Assembly (NCBI GenBank): GCA_019279435.1
Contig: JAAALK010000287.1
Coordinates: 20,336,162-20,400,161 of the forward strand
Direction of reading: 5' to 3'
DNA: 64,000 nt
Source: Zizania palustris
Lineage: Eukaryota > Streptophyta > Magnoliopsida > Poales > Poaceae
A program made the translations under genes and the position numbers. The number at the start of each line of letters is the position of its first letter. Position 1 is the stretch's first letter. The notes under the pieces were generated by a model. It worked only from the letters and a program-made list of their open reading frames with translations. It searched no databases and was not told where the DNA came from. This document shows positions 44,808 through 55,305 of this stretch, piece after piece.

Positions 44808-46789
44808 CTAGATCATCATGCCGAGCTGTGGCTCTCTGGTACTCACCCAACTCAGGATCTGACGGAGGTAAAAGTTCTCATTCTGAGCATCAGCTAGCTC
44901 CTCTCTCAAGGAAGGTAGTACCTCCACCTGAGACAAGCAGATCTCACACTCTCTATCGACTTGGACAGACTTCTTAGCTTTTAGCTTGATCAACTCCAAT
45001 CTCAGAGACAAGTAGTTCTCACAAACAGTGGGTGGAACTGACAGTGTCTCAAGCTCTAGCCTAGTTTGCTCCAGTTCAGCTTTGACTCTCTCCAACTTGC
45101 CCAACTGCTCATCACTCTTGGCTCTCAGCTCAGCTAAACTAGCTAAATGGGATGGGCAGTCTTCATAGGGCACGACGATAGTGGCATGAGCATCTTTCAG
45201 CTCCTGCTAAGCGCTCTCAAGCTCAGTGGCCAAAGCATCTCTCTCATCTACCCTCTCTGTGTACCTGGACTTCAGAGTCATCATGTCACACAACAGCACC
45301 TCACAGTTACGACACTCACTGCTACCACCCAAGCAAGGGGAAGAAGATAGACTCTCAATCCTACCGTTGGCCACGACAAGCTCACTCTCAAGCTCATCTA
45401 TCCTCTTCTTAGCCTCTCTAAGCAGTTTCTCCCGATACCTCAACTCTTGATGGTTCTCTTCAAGTAAATAAACGACTTCTTGTTCATAGGAGGATACCTT
45501 TTCATCATCGTCGTCGTCGGAGTTATCGGGGGAGCCCTTATCTTCCTTATCCCCAAGAGCCATCGAGTAGAAGCTCTTGCGGGATCTTCGGTGGTGATGC
45601 GAGCAGCTCTTAAGCTTGTCCCCGAAGGCCATGAAGCAGAGGCTCGTCGGATCATCCTTGTCCTTCCCATTCTTGATCACGATCTCCTCATCACTTGAGC
45701 TTGATGAAGAGGAAGAAGACGAAGACCGCTTGGAGTAGCTTCTCTCCATCTCGGCGAAGAAGGCCTTGTCTCGCTTCTTGTTCTCACACCGGTAGTCCTT
45801 CAGGACCTTTCAGAAGAATCTTGTCTTGAGCTTGCCCTTTGTGAAGGTGGAGCTATCGTGCTTGCCGGAGTCGTAGGAGCCACCACCGGTACCCTTCTTG
45901 TGACCATTGCGCTTGGGGCAATCGACGATGAAATGACCTGGATCACCACACTCAAAGCATCCGGTTTTTGTGCCGTGTCTTTTGAACATTCGCTTATCAT
46001 AGATACAACGCACCCGGTTGTTAAATAGACACAGATCATCATCTCCTAGCGACTCAAGCTGGTCCTCAGTGATAGACATCAAGGAGAATCTAGCACAGCT
46101 CACAGAAGAGGAGTCAGCAGAAGGTGTCGCAAGAGCCAGGGTTTTTGATCCAGAGCCAGTGAGATTTGATCTCAACTGGATATCAACCTCTGTGGCCTTG
46201 AGCTTGCTGAACAATTTTAAATTGTCAAGGTAGCATAAGAGGTGCTCTCAATGATAGAGGATACCTTGATCTCCTAGATCTTAGGGTCCAAGGTATGAAG
46301 AACCTTGAGCGCCTGCTCATGATCTGAGACCAGCTGAACTCCCTCGGCCTTGTTGGCTCGAAGCTTATTGATGATCGATTGAAAACGATCAAACAAGGCT
46401 TCAACAGATTCACCCGACTTCTGTGTGAAATTTTCATATTCACGCTGGTAGGTCTAATAGAGCCGAGCCTTGACCTGGGTTGTCCCCTCATGGTGTGCTT
46501 AGAGGGTAGCCCAGATTTCTCTAGTAATGCTGAGATGGCTCACACGCTCAAACTCAGTGGGACCTAAACTAGAAAACAAAATGTTCACCACTTTGTTGTT
46601 GTTCTGATGCTGGGCGATTATCTCGGGGGATGTACGCTCAGCAACAGGCAGTATGGTAAAAGTAGCGTGAACACAAACGTCCCAAATGTCCAAGCTTTGG
46701 CTCATGAGATAGGCTAGCATGCGAGTCTTCCAATAAGTATAGCCAAAAGCTTCCAGGGATGGGACCTTTCCAGAAGAAGTCATGATCAC
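44808..46789 (-). pseudogene. SIRE-like gag with zinc knuckle and coiled-coil extension (broken)
   Basis: Gag starts near 46789 (MIMTSSGKVPSLEAFGY), with the UBN2-type capsid region to about 46225 spread over two frames. The next frame (46214-45810) has the knuckle CFECGDPGHFIVDC. A serine-rich, acidic stretch (45749 onward, with a run of 11 serines) follows, then long heptad-like Glu/Leu/Arg sequences to 44808 that should form coiled coils. Such an extension is typical of SIRE/Maximus gag. At least four breaks interrupt it. Confidence 0.75.
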
Positions 46790-46830
46790 TACTTGGGGTT
46801 AGAACTTGTTAAGGTATGGAAAAACCCTAA

Positions 46831-46848
46831 CCAGGCTTTGATACCACT
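46831..46848 (-). promoter_or_regulatory. Primer binding site of the SIRE-like element
   Basis: The minus strand reads AGTGGTATCAAAGCCTGG directly after the LTR end. It is complementary to the 3' end of initiator tRNA-Met, the usual Copia primer. Confidence 0.75.
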
Positions 46849-48454
46849 TGTAGAACCGAAAGTAGCGACCAGAGGGGGGTGAATGGGCACCTAAAAAATT
46901 CTTGCAAATCAATGGCCTTCTCCCAACACCCAACGCACCTCAACAAACAACTAGCAGAAACAAAAACAGTTCACAGGTCCAAAAATAATCTAGCCTAAAA
47001 ACGACTGGTGTCCTAATCGAAAAGACACCAACACAATGCTTAAAGGCAGATTAAAAGTGTATTCAATTCACTGTCATTTCAATCATTATAGCAACAGACA
47101 TCACAGACAATTTAAAATCATTCATGTAACAAATAGCATCTCCACAAGGATTTCACCAAATCACAGTGAGTAATCAATTTAGCACATATTGATCATGCAG
47201 TAGAATTAATTAACTAGTAAATTATCCAAAACATATCAATTCTAGTGCCTAGTTCCTAGCCAAAACAAGAAGAAACAAGTACTATATGCTGTGATTGGAT
47301 AACCATAGAAAACAATACTAGAGCAATTTTAATCCAGCCAACTATTGAATCAAAAGCATAGACACGATTTTCGAGGAGAAAACAATTGATTTAATGCTAA
47401 TCACGTTGCTATAGTACCTTGTAACTTGTTCCTTCTGTGCTGCTTGAATGATGGCCGATGGGTCCCATGCCTTGCGGCAATCCACCGGACGCGAAGGCTT
47501 TGTCTTCCTGGATGCTGCAGCCGAACACAACTAGTTGTTGTGCACTGTGAAACGCAACTGCTGCTGATGGCCTTGCTGCCGTGCGCTGCGCTAGGCTAGG
47601 AGCTAGCCGCAGGCTGCTGCCGCTACTTGTAACTGCTAGCTAGGCCATGGTGCTAGCTGCCTAGGGGTAGGTGCACACTGCCTTTGAGAAGGGAAAATAC
47701 GCCGGGGAGATAAACAAAATGCGGCGGCGGCAAAATTTTTATCGAGACGAACACCGGCGGCGGAGAAAACACCGGGAAGATGAACACCAAAAAGAAGACC
47801 CAAACTTTTGTGATTTGGTAAAGTGATTACAGAATGAGTAACCCTAACCCTAGGTATTGGGGCCTTTTTATAGGCAGCCCAATAAATGGAAAAAATCAAA
47901 AATACCCCTAGGGTTTTTACAGATGCTGAACTAAAAATAGAAAAGACCAAATGCCCTTATGGTTTTTTACAAACTCGACTGACGGACTGTGGGCCTAAAG
48001 GCAAAATAGTAAAAACCTAAATAAAAATAACTTGTCCTGATGCGGAGCTTTCGTAGCAGCTACGGCTTCGCCTCAGAATGGTCAGATCTGAGATCAGTGG
48101 TCGTCAGTTTTGCGCCGAAACTGACAAAGCATCCACCGTCTTCGCACCAGGTACCCAGATTGGCTGGCCGAACTCCACGGCTCCCTTAGCCCGGCAATCG
48201 CTCGCCGCCCGTGTACCTGAGTCAATCCCGGTCAACAGACCAGTGGATCCTCTGCTGCTCCTAGCCCATGTACTCGGATTGGGCTAGCCTGACTTCATGG
48301 CCCCTCTACCCGACAGTCGCTCGCTGCCCGTGTACCTAAGTCACATGCGGCCCAGATACAACAGGTCTTCTCTTCATGTCCTCTTTGACTTCTGTTGACA
48401 ATCACTCATCACATCTGGAACCATGAGACCCATGCTTTTCAACATGGCTCCTCA
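46849..48454 (-). mobile_element. 5' LTR of the SIRE-like element
   Basis: On the plus strand the LTR runs TGTAGAACCG...CATGGCTCCTCA (1606 bp). In element sense it begins TGAGGAGCCATG and ends in CGGTTCTACA. It is adjacent to the primer binding site. The outer flank is ATGAT (48455-48459), which lies inside the LTR of the gag-only element, so it inserted there. The partner duplication cannot be checked because the other LTR is truncated. Confidence 0.85.
47865..47872 (-). promoter_or_regulatory. LTR TATA box (5' LTR)
   Basis: The minus strand reads GCCTATAAAAAGGCCCC, the probable promoter of the SIRE-like element. Confidence 0.5.
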
Positions 48455-48699
48455 ATGATCTGCATGACTAGTCTTGAAAAAGTAGTGGCGAGTAGGGAGC
48501 CATGTAGGAGTGTGTACGTGTGTGTGAATGCGGGATGCATTAGTTGCCTAGCTGCTATAAAATTGTTGCTAGTAGCACGTATTGGATGTCAAGATATAGT
48601 ATGTCTAGAATTGTATAATATTTGTCGCTAGAAAGAGCATTTGTTGCCACCAAAACAGTGTCTTGTGCTTTTGTGTATGATCCTGTGATTTCTAACATT

Positions 48700-48713
48700 T
48701 GGTATCAAAACCA
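48700..48713 (+). promoter_or_regulatory. Primer binding site of the gag-only element
   Basis: TGGTATCAAAACC follows the LTR end TTTCTAACA by two bases and is complementary to initiator tRNA-Met. Confidence 0.7.
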
Positions 48714-49489
48714 TGGTGATGGTCCCTCACGGTGCTGGGGGAAGCACGATACTGATGTCCTATCTGGTGCTCTCACCGTCAAACTACATGGCATGGCGAT
48801 CAAGGTAGAGGCAATCCATGATGTCGAGGGTCCTTGGGAGGCGATGTCTCCTATGGAAGGTGAAGAAGTGGAAGAGTGGAAGAACAAGACGGTGAGGGCG
48901 AAACTTCTTCAAGCGTTGTCGGAGGACATCCTTATGCAAGTCTTGACGAAGAAGATGACAAAGGAGGTATGGGACAGTCTCAAGACGAGGTTTGCTGGCG
49001 TCGATCGCGTTAAGACGGCTCGTCTTTCAACTCTCGAGGGTGAGTTTGATAAGTTGTGCATGGTGAAAGGGGAGCTGCTTAACGACTACGCTAGCAAGAT
49101 CAGTAGGATTGCGGCAAGGAGGGGCTCGAAGCTCGACGATGCCGCCAAAGTGAAGAAACTCCTCGACACCATCCCAAATCAGTTGTATCCTACGGTGGCT
49201 GGGATCAAACAATTCTACGACATCAAGACGATGGCGTTCGAGGAGATCCTTAGCAAACTAAAGGAATTCGACAAGCTTTCCTAGCAATACACTCATGCTG
49301 ATCGTGAATGGCACGATGATTAGCTCTTGTTCACGCCAGCCGACTGGTAGGCTCAGTAGAAATCCAAGTCATTAGTCGGAAAGTGCTACAACTGCGACAT
49401 TTGTAACTATTTTGCTCGAGACTGCCGCAAGCCGAAGAAGGAGAAGGCCCTACTCACTAGCGACGATGAGGAAGCAGCGCTCTTGTGAG
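48713..49489 (+). pseudogene. Gag of the TR-GAG element (UBN2-type, broken)
   Basis: The frame starts near 48720 with a Gly/Ser-rich lead and LSPSNYMAW, then loses one base near 48795 and continues in the next frame as IKVEAIHDVEG. The capsid region includes VRAKLLQALSEDIL, KEVWDSLKTRF, LYPTVAGIKQFY and EEILSKLKEF, followed by a stop near 49282. Beyond two more stops the zinc knuckle survives in altered form, CYNCDICNYFARDC, with Tyr where the zinc-binding His should be. The product would therefore not bind RNA normally. Confidence 0.75.
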
Positions 49490-49522
49490 TGCAGGACAAT
49501 AGCGCTGGGTTTAGGGGGAGAT

Positions 49523-49850
49523 TGTTGGGAATAAATACAATAGTTGTCGGTGGCGTAGTGAATGTGATGAATGGCATTCTCAAAGGAAATTATTGTTGCA
49601 TGTAAGTAGTGGCCACAATCTATATGCCTGGTCTTGAAAAAGTAGTGGCCGAGCAGGGAGTTGTGTACCTGCGCGTGAATGCAAGATGTATTAATTTTCT
49701 AGTTGCTATAAATTTACTGCTAGTAGCACGTACTAGATAACAAGATATGATATGTTCAAAATTGTATAGTGTTTGTCATTACAAAGAGTTTTTGTCGCTA
49801 GAAAACATTTATTGTCACTAAAACAGGTGATCACGTGATTTCTAATAACA
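49523..49850 (+). mobile_element. 3' LTR of the gag-only element
   Basis: The LTR runs TGTTGGGAATAAATAC...TTTCTAATAACA directly after the polypurine tract. Its second half matches the partial 5' LTR at 48455-48697 closely (shared CTTGAAAAAGTAGTGG and CTAGTAGCACGTA). The outer flank is TCCAG. Confidence 0.75.
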
Positions 49851-50146
49851 TCCAGGTCGCCCCTCTCCAGGCACGACGTCGTACGGGCAACCAGCCGTCG
49901 CCGTCGTTTCTCTTTTTTTTTTCTTTCTACGACGACCTCGCGCTCGCTTGTTTTGCGCGCCGTGGTTGATTCGAGTGGGCCGGGCTCTTTCAGCCCGTCG
50001 CAGCCGATGCCGTGATGCGAGCGAGAATATTCGCGCGGGAGCCCGCGCGGCGGGTGGGAGATCCACTTGGAATCGGCATCCTCCGCTCCCGTTTTCTTGG
50101 CGTCTCGTGCGCTAGAAAAAATGCAACACCCAGCTCTGCTTCAACT

Positions 50147-50883
50147 CAGGGCCGTTCCTGGGCCCGGGCGAGAGGGGCGACCGCCTAGGGCCCAGGAAAA
50201 TTAGGGGCCCCCTAATTTATATATAAATTTATATATGTGTATATAACTTAGTATTTTTATATTTTTTATACTACAGTCCACAACTCAAAAATGGTCCAAC
50301 ATGTAGCACAACAAATTTACAAATTGGAACTTTACCTAGCACCATATCGTCCTTAGTCCAATGTAACACGCTAGCAAGCAGTCCAGCATGGGCAAATGCA
50401 AGATAGCTAAGCAGCCACACAATGATGCCTGTCCTCTCGTGATATCGCCCAAAATCCTCGCCTGCTCACTCGGCAACCTAAATCCCCTATTCGTCGGCTC
50501 ACAATGGCACGACTCCCGCTATGACAATGCCGCAATGGGCAACGAACAATAGACGATCAAGGTTTTCGTCGCCTCAACCACTCCACTGGAGCCTAAAGCG
50601 CTAGTGAGTGGTGATCGGTCCAAATCCCATCCTAAATTCTAATGCTAGGTTGGTGGATGGTAACAACGATGGTTATGCCCTCGCGGTGAGCCATGCGAGT
50701 GATCTGACTGATAACATGGTAGGAGGTTGCGCTATCGATTCGCCGATGCTCACCTACCACCGTTGCTCATCGCTAATACCTTTGTATGTCTACCCATGCG
50801 ATTCGCGCACCCACTGATAATAGATCAAAGGGCCCCTAAATTTTTTTTCGCCTAAGGCCCCCAAAATGTTAGGAACGGCCCTG
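50147..50883. mobile_element. hAT MITE-like element with 8-bp duplication
   Basis: The ends CAGGGCCGTTCCTGGGCCC and, read inward from the right, CAGGGCCGTTCCTAACATT are inverted repeats. Perfect 8-bp duplications CTTCAACT flank it (50139-50146 and 50884-50891). It is 737 bp without transposase. It lies just upstream of the CREST-type gene, probably in its promoter or 5' UTR. Confidence 0.85.
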
Positions 50884-50891
50884 CTTCAACT

Positions 50892-51224
50892 CCACATTTC
50901 CACCTTCCCATCCCTCTCGCCGGCCGGCCGGATGGTAGCTACCCGACTGCTACTGCTACACCACGTCGGCCGGAGACGAGGAGGAAGCAGCAGGAGATCT
51001 TATGATTTCTGTAGCAATTTCCTCTTGCGTGTTCAGCAACCGTAGCTAGCTGGCAGGCGGCAGCTGCTAGCTAAAGGATTGTTCGTAAAGGTGCACCGGC
51101 TTCAGGCCTCCTGATTTAGGCCGAAATGGCAATGATATCTGACTCAAGATTGGTTCTGGCAGGAGGTTATAGTCGCATCGGTTAGATTCTGACAAGCTGC
51201 GACTAAGCACACGGCAAGGGATTG
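50892..51224 (+). promoter_or_regulatory. Presumed promoter / 5' leader of the CREST-type gene
   Basis: CT-rich and GC-rich sequence (TTCCACCTTCCCATCCCTCTCGCC) looks like a grass 5' UTR. A similar GC-rich block at 49856-50138 may be its upstream part, now separated by the hAT element. No TATA box was identified. Confidence 0.3.
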
Positions 51225-52493
51225 ATGGGAGTCCAAGGTGAAGCAAGGTCTCCCGGTGTTCTTGATGGGCTCTACGGGGTGCAGCTTGACCATCGGCCGT
51301 CGCAAGGCGGTGGCGACAGCGACAGCGATGAGGTTGTCAGGACCACCGTCCTGGAGTACTCTGCGTCCTCTGAACCCCAGTTCAGGGACGGCAAAGCACA
51401 GCAAAGATTGCCGATTAGGTAGTCCGTTTCATCACAAAACTGCGAACCATAGATACAGCCATACAGGCACCACCAGGAGTAGATAAAAACTCTCTCTAGG
51501 TTATATCCTTTGGCCGCTGAGTCTGACGTGTATATGCTGTTGTTGCAACTGCAGAAGATTATGGCAGCACAGGCCCTCGTTCTTGAAGCCCGTCCATTGT
51601 AGCATATCATGCGGTAAAGTCTCTAATTAAGTTAAGCTGCTCCAACATGGCTCTTCTCCAGTTTGTGGATTCTGACCGATTTCCCTTGAGCAGGTGACAA
51701 GCACGCTGGTGAAACCATAGCTAATGTAGTCACCTCGCTCCCCTTCATTGTTCTTGGAATGCAAACGCCAAGGCAAGCTATTTTCTTGTCGATTTGAATC
51801 TCTGTCTCTTCAAGCTATCAGCTATAGACCAAGGGGCTCTTACCAGCTTTGCAGGACGAACTTGAACACGACGCTCTATGCGAATTCGCTCGTCGGGGTA
51901 GGAATAGCTTCAAGCTTATACCATTCCTCCAAAGGAGAAATCAGAAAATTTCTGCGGTGGGCAGACTATACTATGATTGCCACCACTACATTGGTAATTT
52001 ATATCCTCGATATTATTGACTAGTAATTGTTATTGTTACATTACCTGGCAAACATGTGTTTTGGGCAGTGTTTATCAAGAGCACTTCGGAATGAGAACCC
52101 CAGAATACTGATGGCAGCATCGGCATTGCTCCTACCATTTCAGCCTTTGATGGTCTCAGTTGTTCACACTGGAATGATGGAGGCAAGCACTGTTAATGGC
52201 ATGGCATATTGCTTGGCTAAAGAAAACACAACACCATTTCAACGATCCCTACACATCTATACTTGCTTCGTAAATCTAAAAAAACAAACTTTTCTACGTG
52301 ACAGGTTTCCTTTGCAAAAAGAGCATCAATTGAACCAGAGCTCAGAATGGCACATAACCTACACAAGATGTCGTCTCTGTTAGGAGGCGTGCTGTTCATA
52401 GCTGATGATTGCTTCCCAGAGACTCCATATATCCATGCTGCATGGCATCTTGCTGCGGCAATTGGCATTGGCACATGCAACAAGCTTCTTTGA
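51225..52493 (+). CDS. Plant CREST-superfamily-like multi-pass membrane protein
   Basis: Six exons keep phase: 51225-51418, 51555-51613, 51694-51772, 51855-51993, 52069-52182 and 52305-52493, giving 257 residues. The first 65 residues are polar (acidic GDSDSDE); after about residue 90 there are several hydrophobic spans. The arrangement ASSLYH at the end of one span, RWADYTM in the next and HAAWH in the last matches the Ser-His, Asp and HxxxH pattern of CREST proteins (alkaline ceramidases, PAQR receptors, Per1), which act as metal-dependent membrane hydrolases. I know of no assigned plant function for this type. Introns 3 and 5 use GC donors (AG|GCAAGC). The start is the ATG opening the in-phase first exon; exon 1 is less certain than the rest. 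Confidence 0.7.
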
Positions 52494-53159
52494 GTGACAT
52501 AAGGAACAACCCTGCTCGTATAAACAAGTAGTTGATTTCAGTCACTTGTCGACATTGAAAACAATTTACAGCATAGGTTCAGATAGAAGAGAGGTTTGAA
52601 GCATTTTTTAAGTCGACAACAGAACAGTGCTTTTGTATCTCCCATGAAAGATTTAGATAAGAATTAGATGTACTAGATCAGCTTGTGTATGTATGTCTTC
52701 TATGATTTTGCATTGGTGTTTCATTATGACAATGGCCTGAGTTATCATAAATAGCTTTGAGGGAAAAATAAATAGAATGAAACGTGGGGTCAAACAGTAA
52801 GCATCTCCTTATCCGAAATTCAGAACTATAGTTTACAGAGCTATATATGTTCCTAGAAGTTTAGCTGTTACAGTAGAATGGGGATTCTTGAACAATTAAG
52901 GTTAAGTCAAAAACATATCATGTGCTCACCTGAAAAGATGCAATACTGCTGCATAATTCATGGTTTCACCATAAGGTCAAGAATATAAGATGCAGACTAA
53001 TCAAATCTGAACCTTTTTCCATTGAGTCATTTACATCAACACCTGATTGTTTTATATAATTGCAGTTGTCCTTCAAGTTCTGATGCTAGCTGCTCATAAA
53101 CACAAAGCTCTAGTACTTCCTGTTTAGTCTTGTTAATGAGAGTGAAAAAACCTTTGAGC
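52494..53159. other. 3' intergenic region between convergent genes
   Basis: This region holds the 3' UTRs of the CREST-type gene (plus) and the PPR gene (minus). No transposon or RNA gene was recognised. Confidence 0.4.
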
Positions 53160-54764
53160 TCATGCTAGCATGCTACGTACCAACATGCTGGACTGGTTTG
53201 GATTCACCCAACTTATTCCCGCAGGTTTTCTAGCATCCAGTGCAGCTACTCCTTCTCTCACCTTCCCAGCCTTCTCCCATTGTCCAGCACTGGCATACAT
53301 GTTCGACAGCAGCACAAGGTGCCCAGCTGCTCGCGCCGGATGCAGCTCAATCAATCTTTCAATCACTTCTGCTGCGAGCTCAAGATCGCCTTCCCTCTTG
53401 CATCCGCTAAGCAGTGCACCCCACACAGCATCATTAGGCTGCAACGGCATTGCCTCCACAAGCTTGAGTGCTTCACGCAATTGTCTCCCGCGGCAGAGCA
53501 TGTCGACCATGCAGCCATAGTGCTGCATCCCTGGAGTGATACCATAAACTCTTTCCATATTATCAAAGTAGTTCCGTCCATCATCAACCTTGCCTGCATG
53601 GGTACACGCCCAAAGCACTGCAAGAAGAGTTGCACCATCAGGATGCTCCTGCATTCTGTGAAACAAGTCTAGCGCGTCCTCAGCGTGACCATGGATCACA
53701 AGCCCTGAGATCATAGTAGTCCATGAGACAGTACTCCTCCTTGGCATCTCAAGAAACATGCGGTGAGCGTCGGTGGCGGCCCCGCACTTGACATACATGT
53801 GGAGGAGTGCATTGTCCAGCAGAACCGTCCGCTGCTCTCGTAGTTCCTGCTCAACGCGGGCATGCACCCATCGCCCAAGCCGCAGGTCCCCCAGCTCGGC
53901 ACATGCCGTCAGCAAGGCAACCATTGTCACCGCGTCAGCCTTCACATTTGCGTTCCTCATCCTGCAGAACAGCTCGACCGCCTCTGCTGCCCTCCCAGCA
54001 TTTGCACACCCAGCGATCACCGTCGTCCATGCCACCGCATCCCTCCCAGGCATCTCGTAGAAGAACCAGAGTGCCGAGTCCATCTCACGGCACCGCACAT
54101 AGGCGGCAAGCATGCAATTCCATGCCGCCACAGTCCTGCCCGGCATTTCGTCGAACACCCTCCGGGCCTCCCCGAATTGCCCGGCCGCTGCATAAAGATC
54201 AAGGAGGCTGGTCAGCACGTGCGCGCTGGACAGCGCTAGTCCGCACGCTAGCGCGCGAGCGTGGAGGACGCGGCCGTGGGGGAGTGCGGCAGCGCCCGCG
54301 TCTGCGAGGGCCGCGAGCAGCGTGGAGAAGGAGAAAGCGTTGGGGCGGAATCCGTGGCGGGAAACGAGGAGGGAGAATAGGGCCACTAGCCGGTGAGGCG
54401 GAGCGCGGGACGCGGCTGCGGTGCGGAGAAGTAGGTTGGCGAGGGTGGGGGGTGACGACGAGGTGGAGGAGTCGCCGGCAGCGGCGGCGAGGAAGAGCGT
54501 CTCCGCGCGGGAGAGGTCGGCAGCGGCGGCAGCGAGAGAGAGCAGCTTTGCGAGGAGGAAGCGCTTGCGGGAGAAGCCGTTGAGGAGCGCCTGCGCGTGG
54601 AGCTGATCGAGCGCGCGGCGGGCGGCGGAGGTGTCGCCCGCTGGGATGCGGCGGCGGCGGTGCTGAGCCAGGAGGTAGAGGCGCTGCTGCAGCGCGCGGG
54701 AGAAGGGGATGTGAGGGGGCAGTCTGGGTGGGAGGCGGCGGCGACCACGGGCGTCGCCCGGCAT
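53160..54764 (-). CDS. PLS/E-class pentatricopeptide repeat protein
   Basis: One uninterrupted exon of 534 codons is intronless, as is usual for PPR genes. After an Arg/Pro-rich N-terminus (residues 1-35), likely an organelle targeting peptide, come tandem PPR units. They have P/L/S-type signatures such as ARRVFDEMPGRTVAAWNCML, AAYVRCREMDSALWFFYEMP, WTTVIAGCANAGRAAEAVEL and WTTMISGLVIHGHAEDALDL. The C-terminus is an E motif (VWGALLSGCKREGDLELAAE, then LLSNMYASAGQWEKAGKVRE, GISWV) without a DYW domain. Such proteins bind organelle transcripts and usually guide C-to-U editing. The start chosen is the ATG of MPGDARGRRR; the frame stays open further upstream to 54971, but that part is unlike PPR N-termini. 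Confidence 0.85.
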   Translation of the reverse strand: MPGDARGRRRLPPRLPPHIPFSRALQQRLYLLAQHRRRRIPAGDTSAARRALDQLHAQALLNGFSRKRFLLAKLLSLAAAAADLSRAETLFLAAAAGDSSTSSSPPTLANLLLRTAAASRAPPHRLVALFSLLVSRHGFRPNAFSFSTLLAALADAGAAALPHGRVLHARALACGLALSSAHVLTSLLDLYAAAGQFGEARRVFDEMPGRTVAAWNCMLAAYVRCREMDSALWFFYEMPGRDAVAWTTVIAGCANAGRAAEAVELFCRMRNANVKADAVTMVALLTACAELGDLRLGRWVHARVEQELREQRTVLLDNALLHMYVKCGAATDAHRMFLEMPRRSTVSWTTMISGLVIHGHAEDALDLFHRMQEHPDGATLLAVLWACTHAGKVDDGRNYFDNMERVYGITPGMQHYGCMVDMLCRGRQLREALKLVEAMPLQPNDAVWGALLSGCKREGDLELAAEVIERLIELHPARAAGHLVLLSNMYASAGQWEKAGKVREGVAALDARKPAGISWVNPNQSSMLVRSMLA

Positions 54765-55305
54765 GGCTTGCGGTTGCGGCTGCGCCTGCTCGTCTCGCCC
54801 GGGCAATGTCTCGATGCGCTTGGCGGGAACGATGAATTCGATCGATCCCAACCTGGCAAAAGGAAGATAAACACTTGCAAATTTGACTTTAAAAACTGTA
54901 GCAAATGGCAAAAATGTCAAATGTGCGCACATGGAACCAGTGAACAGATTTAAGCCCACACCGGAATACACAAACAGATTTAGAGGATTTTCATAGGAAA
55001 CATTGCCATTGCAAAGTAGAATGGATCAGATGAGAGTGCAGATTCTGTACCTTTTTTTGCCACAGTGAACTCTGTTGCTAGAGGACGGAAGAAGCAGTAT
55101 CATGATATGATATCCTATTTTCCTTGTGTTTGGGAAATAAACATTGAAGCGATACAACTATTGCAAGTATTGTATTTTGAATGTTTCGAGTGAAAATCAT
55201 ATAATGAATATCTATTGACAATATTGTTTTTTCTTCATTAATTTGCTATCACACGGTGGCATGTTACAAAAATCTTCTCTAGCCTTGCAATCAAACAAAA
55301 CGTCC
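54765..55305. other. PPR promoter region and 3' flank of LSMT-L
   Basis: This 540-bp spacer between two minus-strand genes must hold the PPR promoter and the 3' UTR of the methyltransferase. No clear TATA box or repeat was seen. Confidence 0.35.

Larger units (their letters stand above)
36541..48454 (-). mobile_element. SIRE-like Ty1/Copia retrotransposon, interrupted by T3
   Basis: In minus-strand order the element has a 1606-bp 5' LTR (46849-48454), a tRNA-Met primer binding site, gag, protease, integrase, reverse transcriptase, RNase H and a truncated 3' LTR (36541 to about 37715). The long LTRs and a gag extended by acidic and coiled-coil regions fit the SIRE/Maximus lineage. T3 (40796-43651) splits the integrase C-terminal region. 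Many stops and frameshifts, plus an altered integrase triad, show it is inactive. Confidence 0.85.
48455..49850 (+). mobile_element. Gag-only Copia element (TR-GAG type), 5' LTR cut by the SIRE-like element
   Basis: The order is: partial 5' LTR (48455-48697), tRNA-Met primer binding site (TTTGGTATCAAAACC), one gag region, polypurine tract (TTAGGGGGAGAT) and a complete 3' LTR (49523-49850, 328 bp). No protease, integrase or reverse transcriptase is present between gag and the tract, which matches the described TR-GAG class of non-autonomous elements. The missing 5' LTR start should lie left of the SIRE-like element but is not at 36.5 kb, so that side was deleted. Confidence 0.75.

Noticed and set aside
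46849..48454. A solo LTR next to the gag-only element
   Set aside because: The adjacent primer binding site and continuous gag to its left show it is the 5' LTR of the SIRE-like element.
53807..54583. 258-codon plus-strand open frame
   Set aside because: It is antisense to the PPR gene, in GC-rich sequence with few stops. The minus-strand frame has clear PPR motifs.
54765..54971. N-terminal extension of the PPR frame
   Set aside because: The frame is open to 54971, but the added 69 residues are hydrophobic and unlike PPR N-termini. The ATG at 54764 gives a normal basic targeting peptide.
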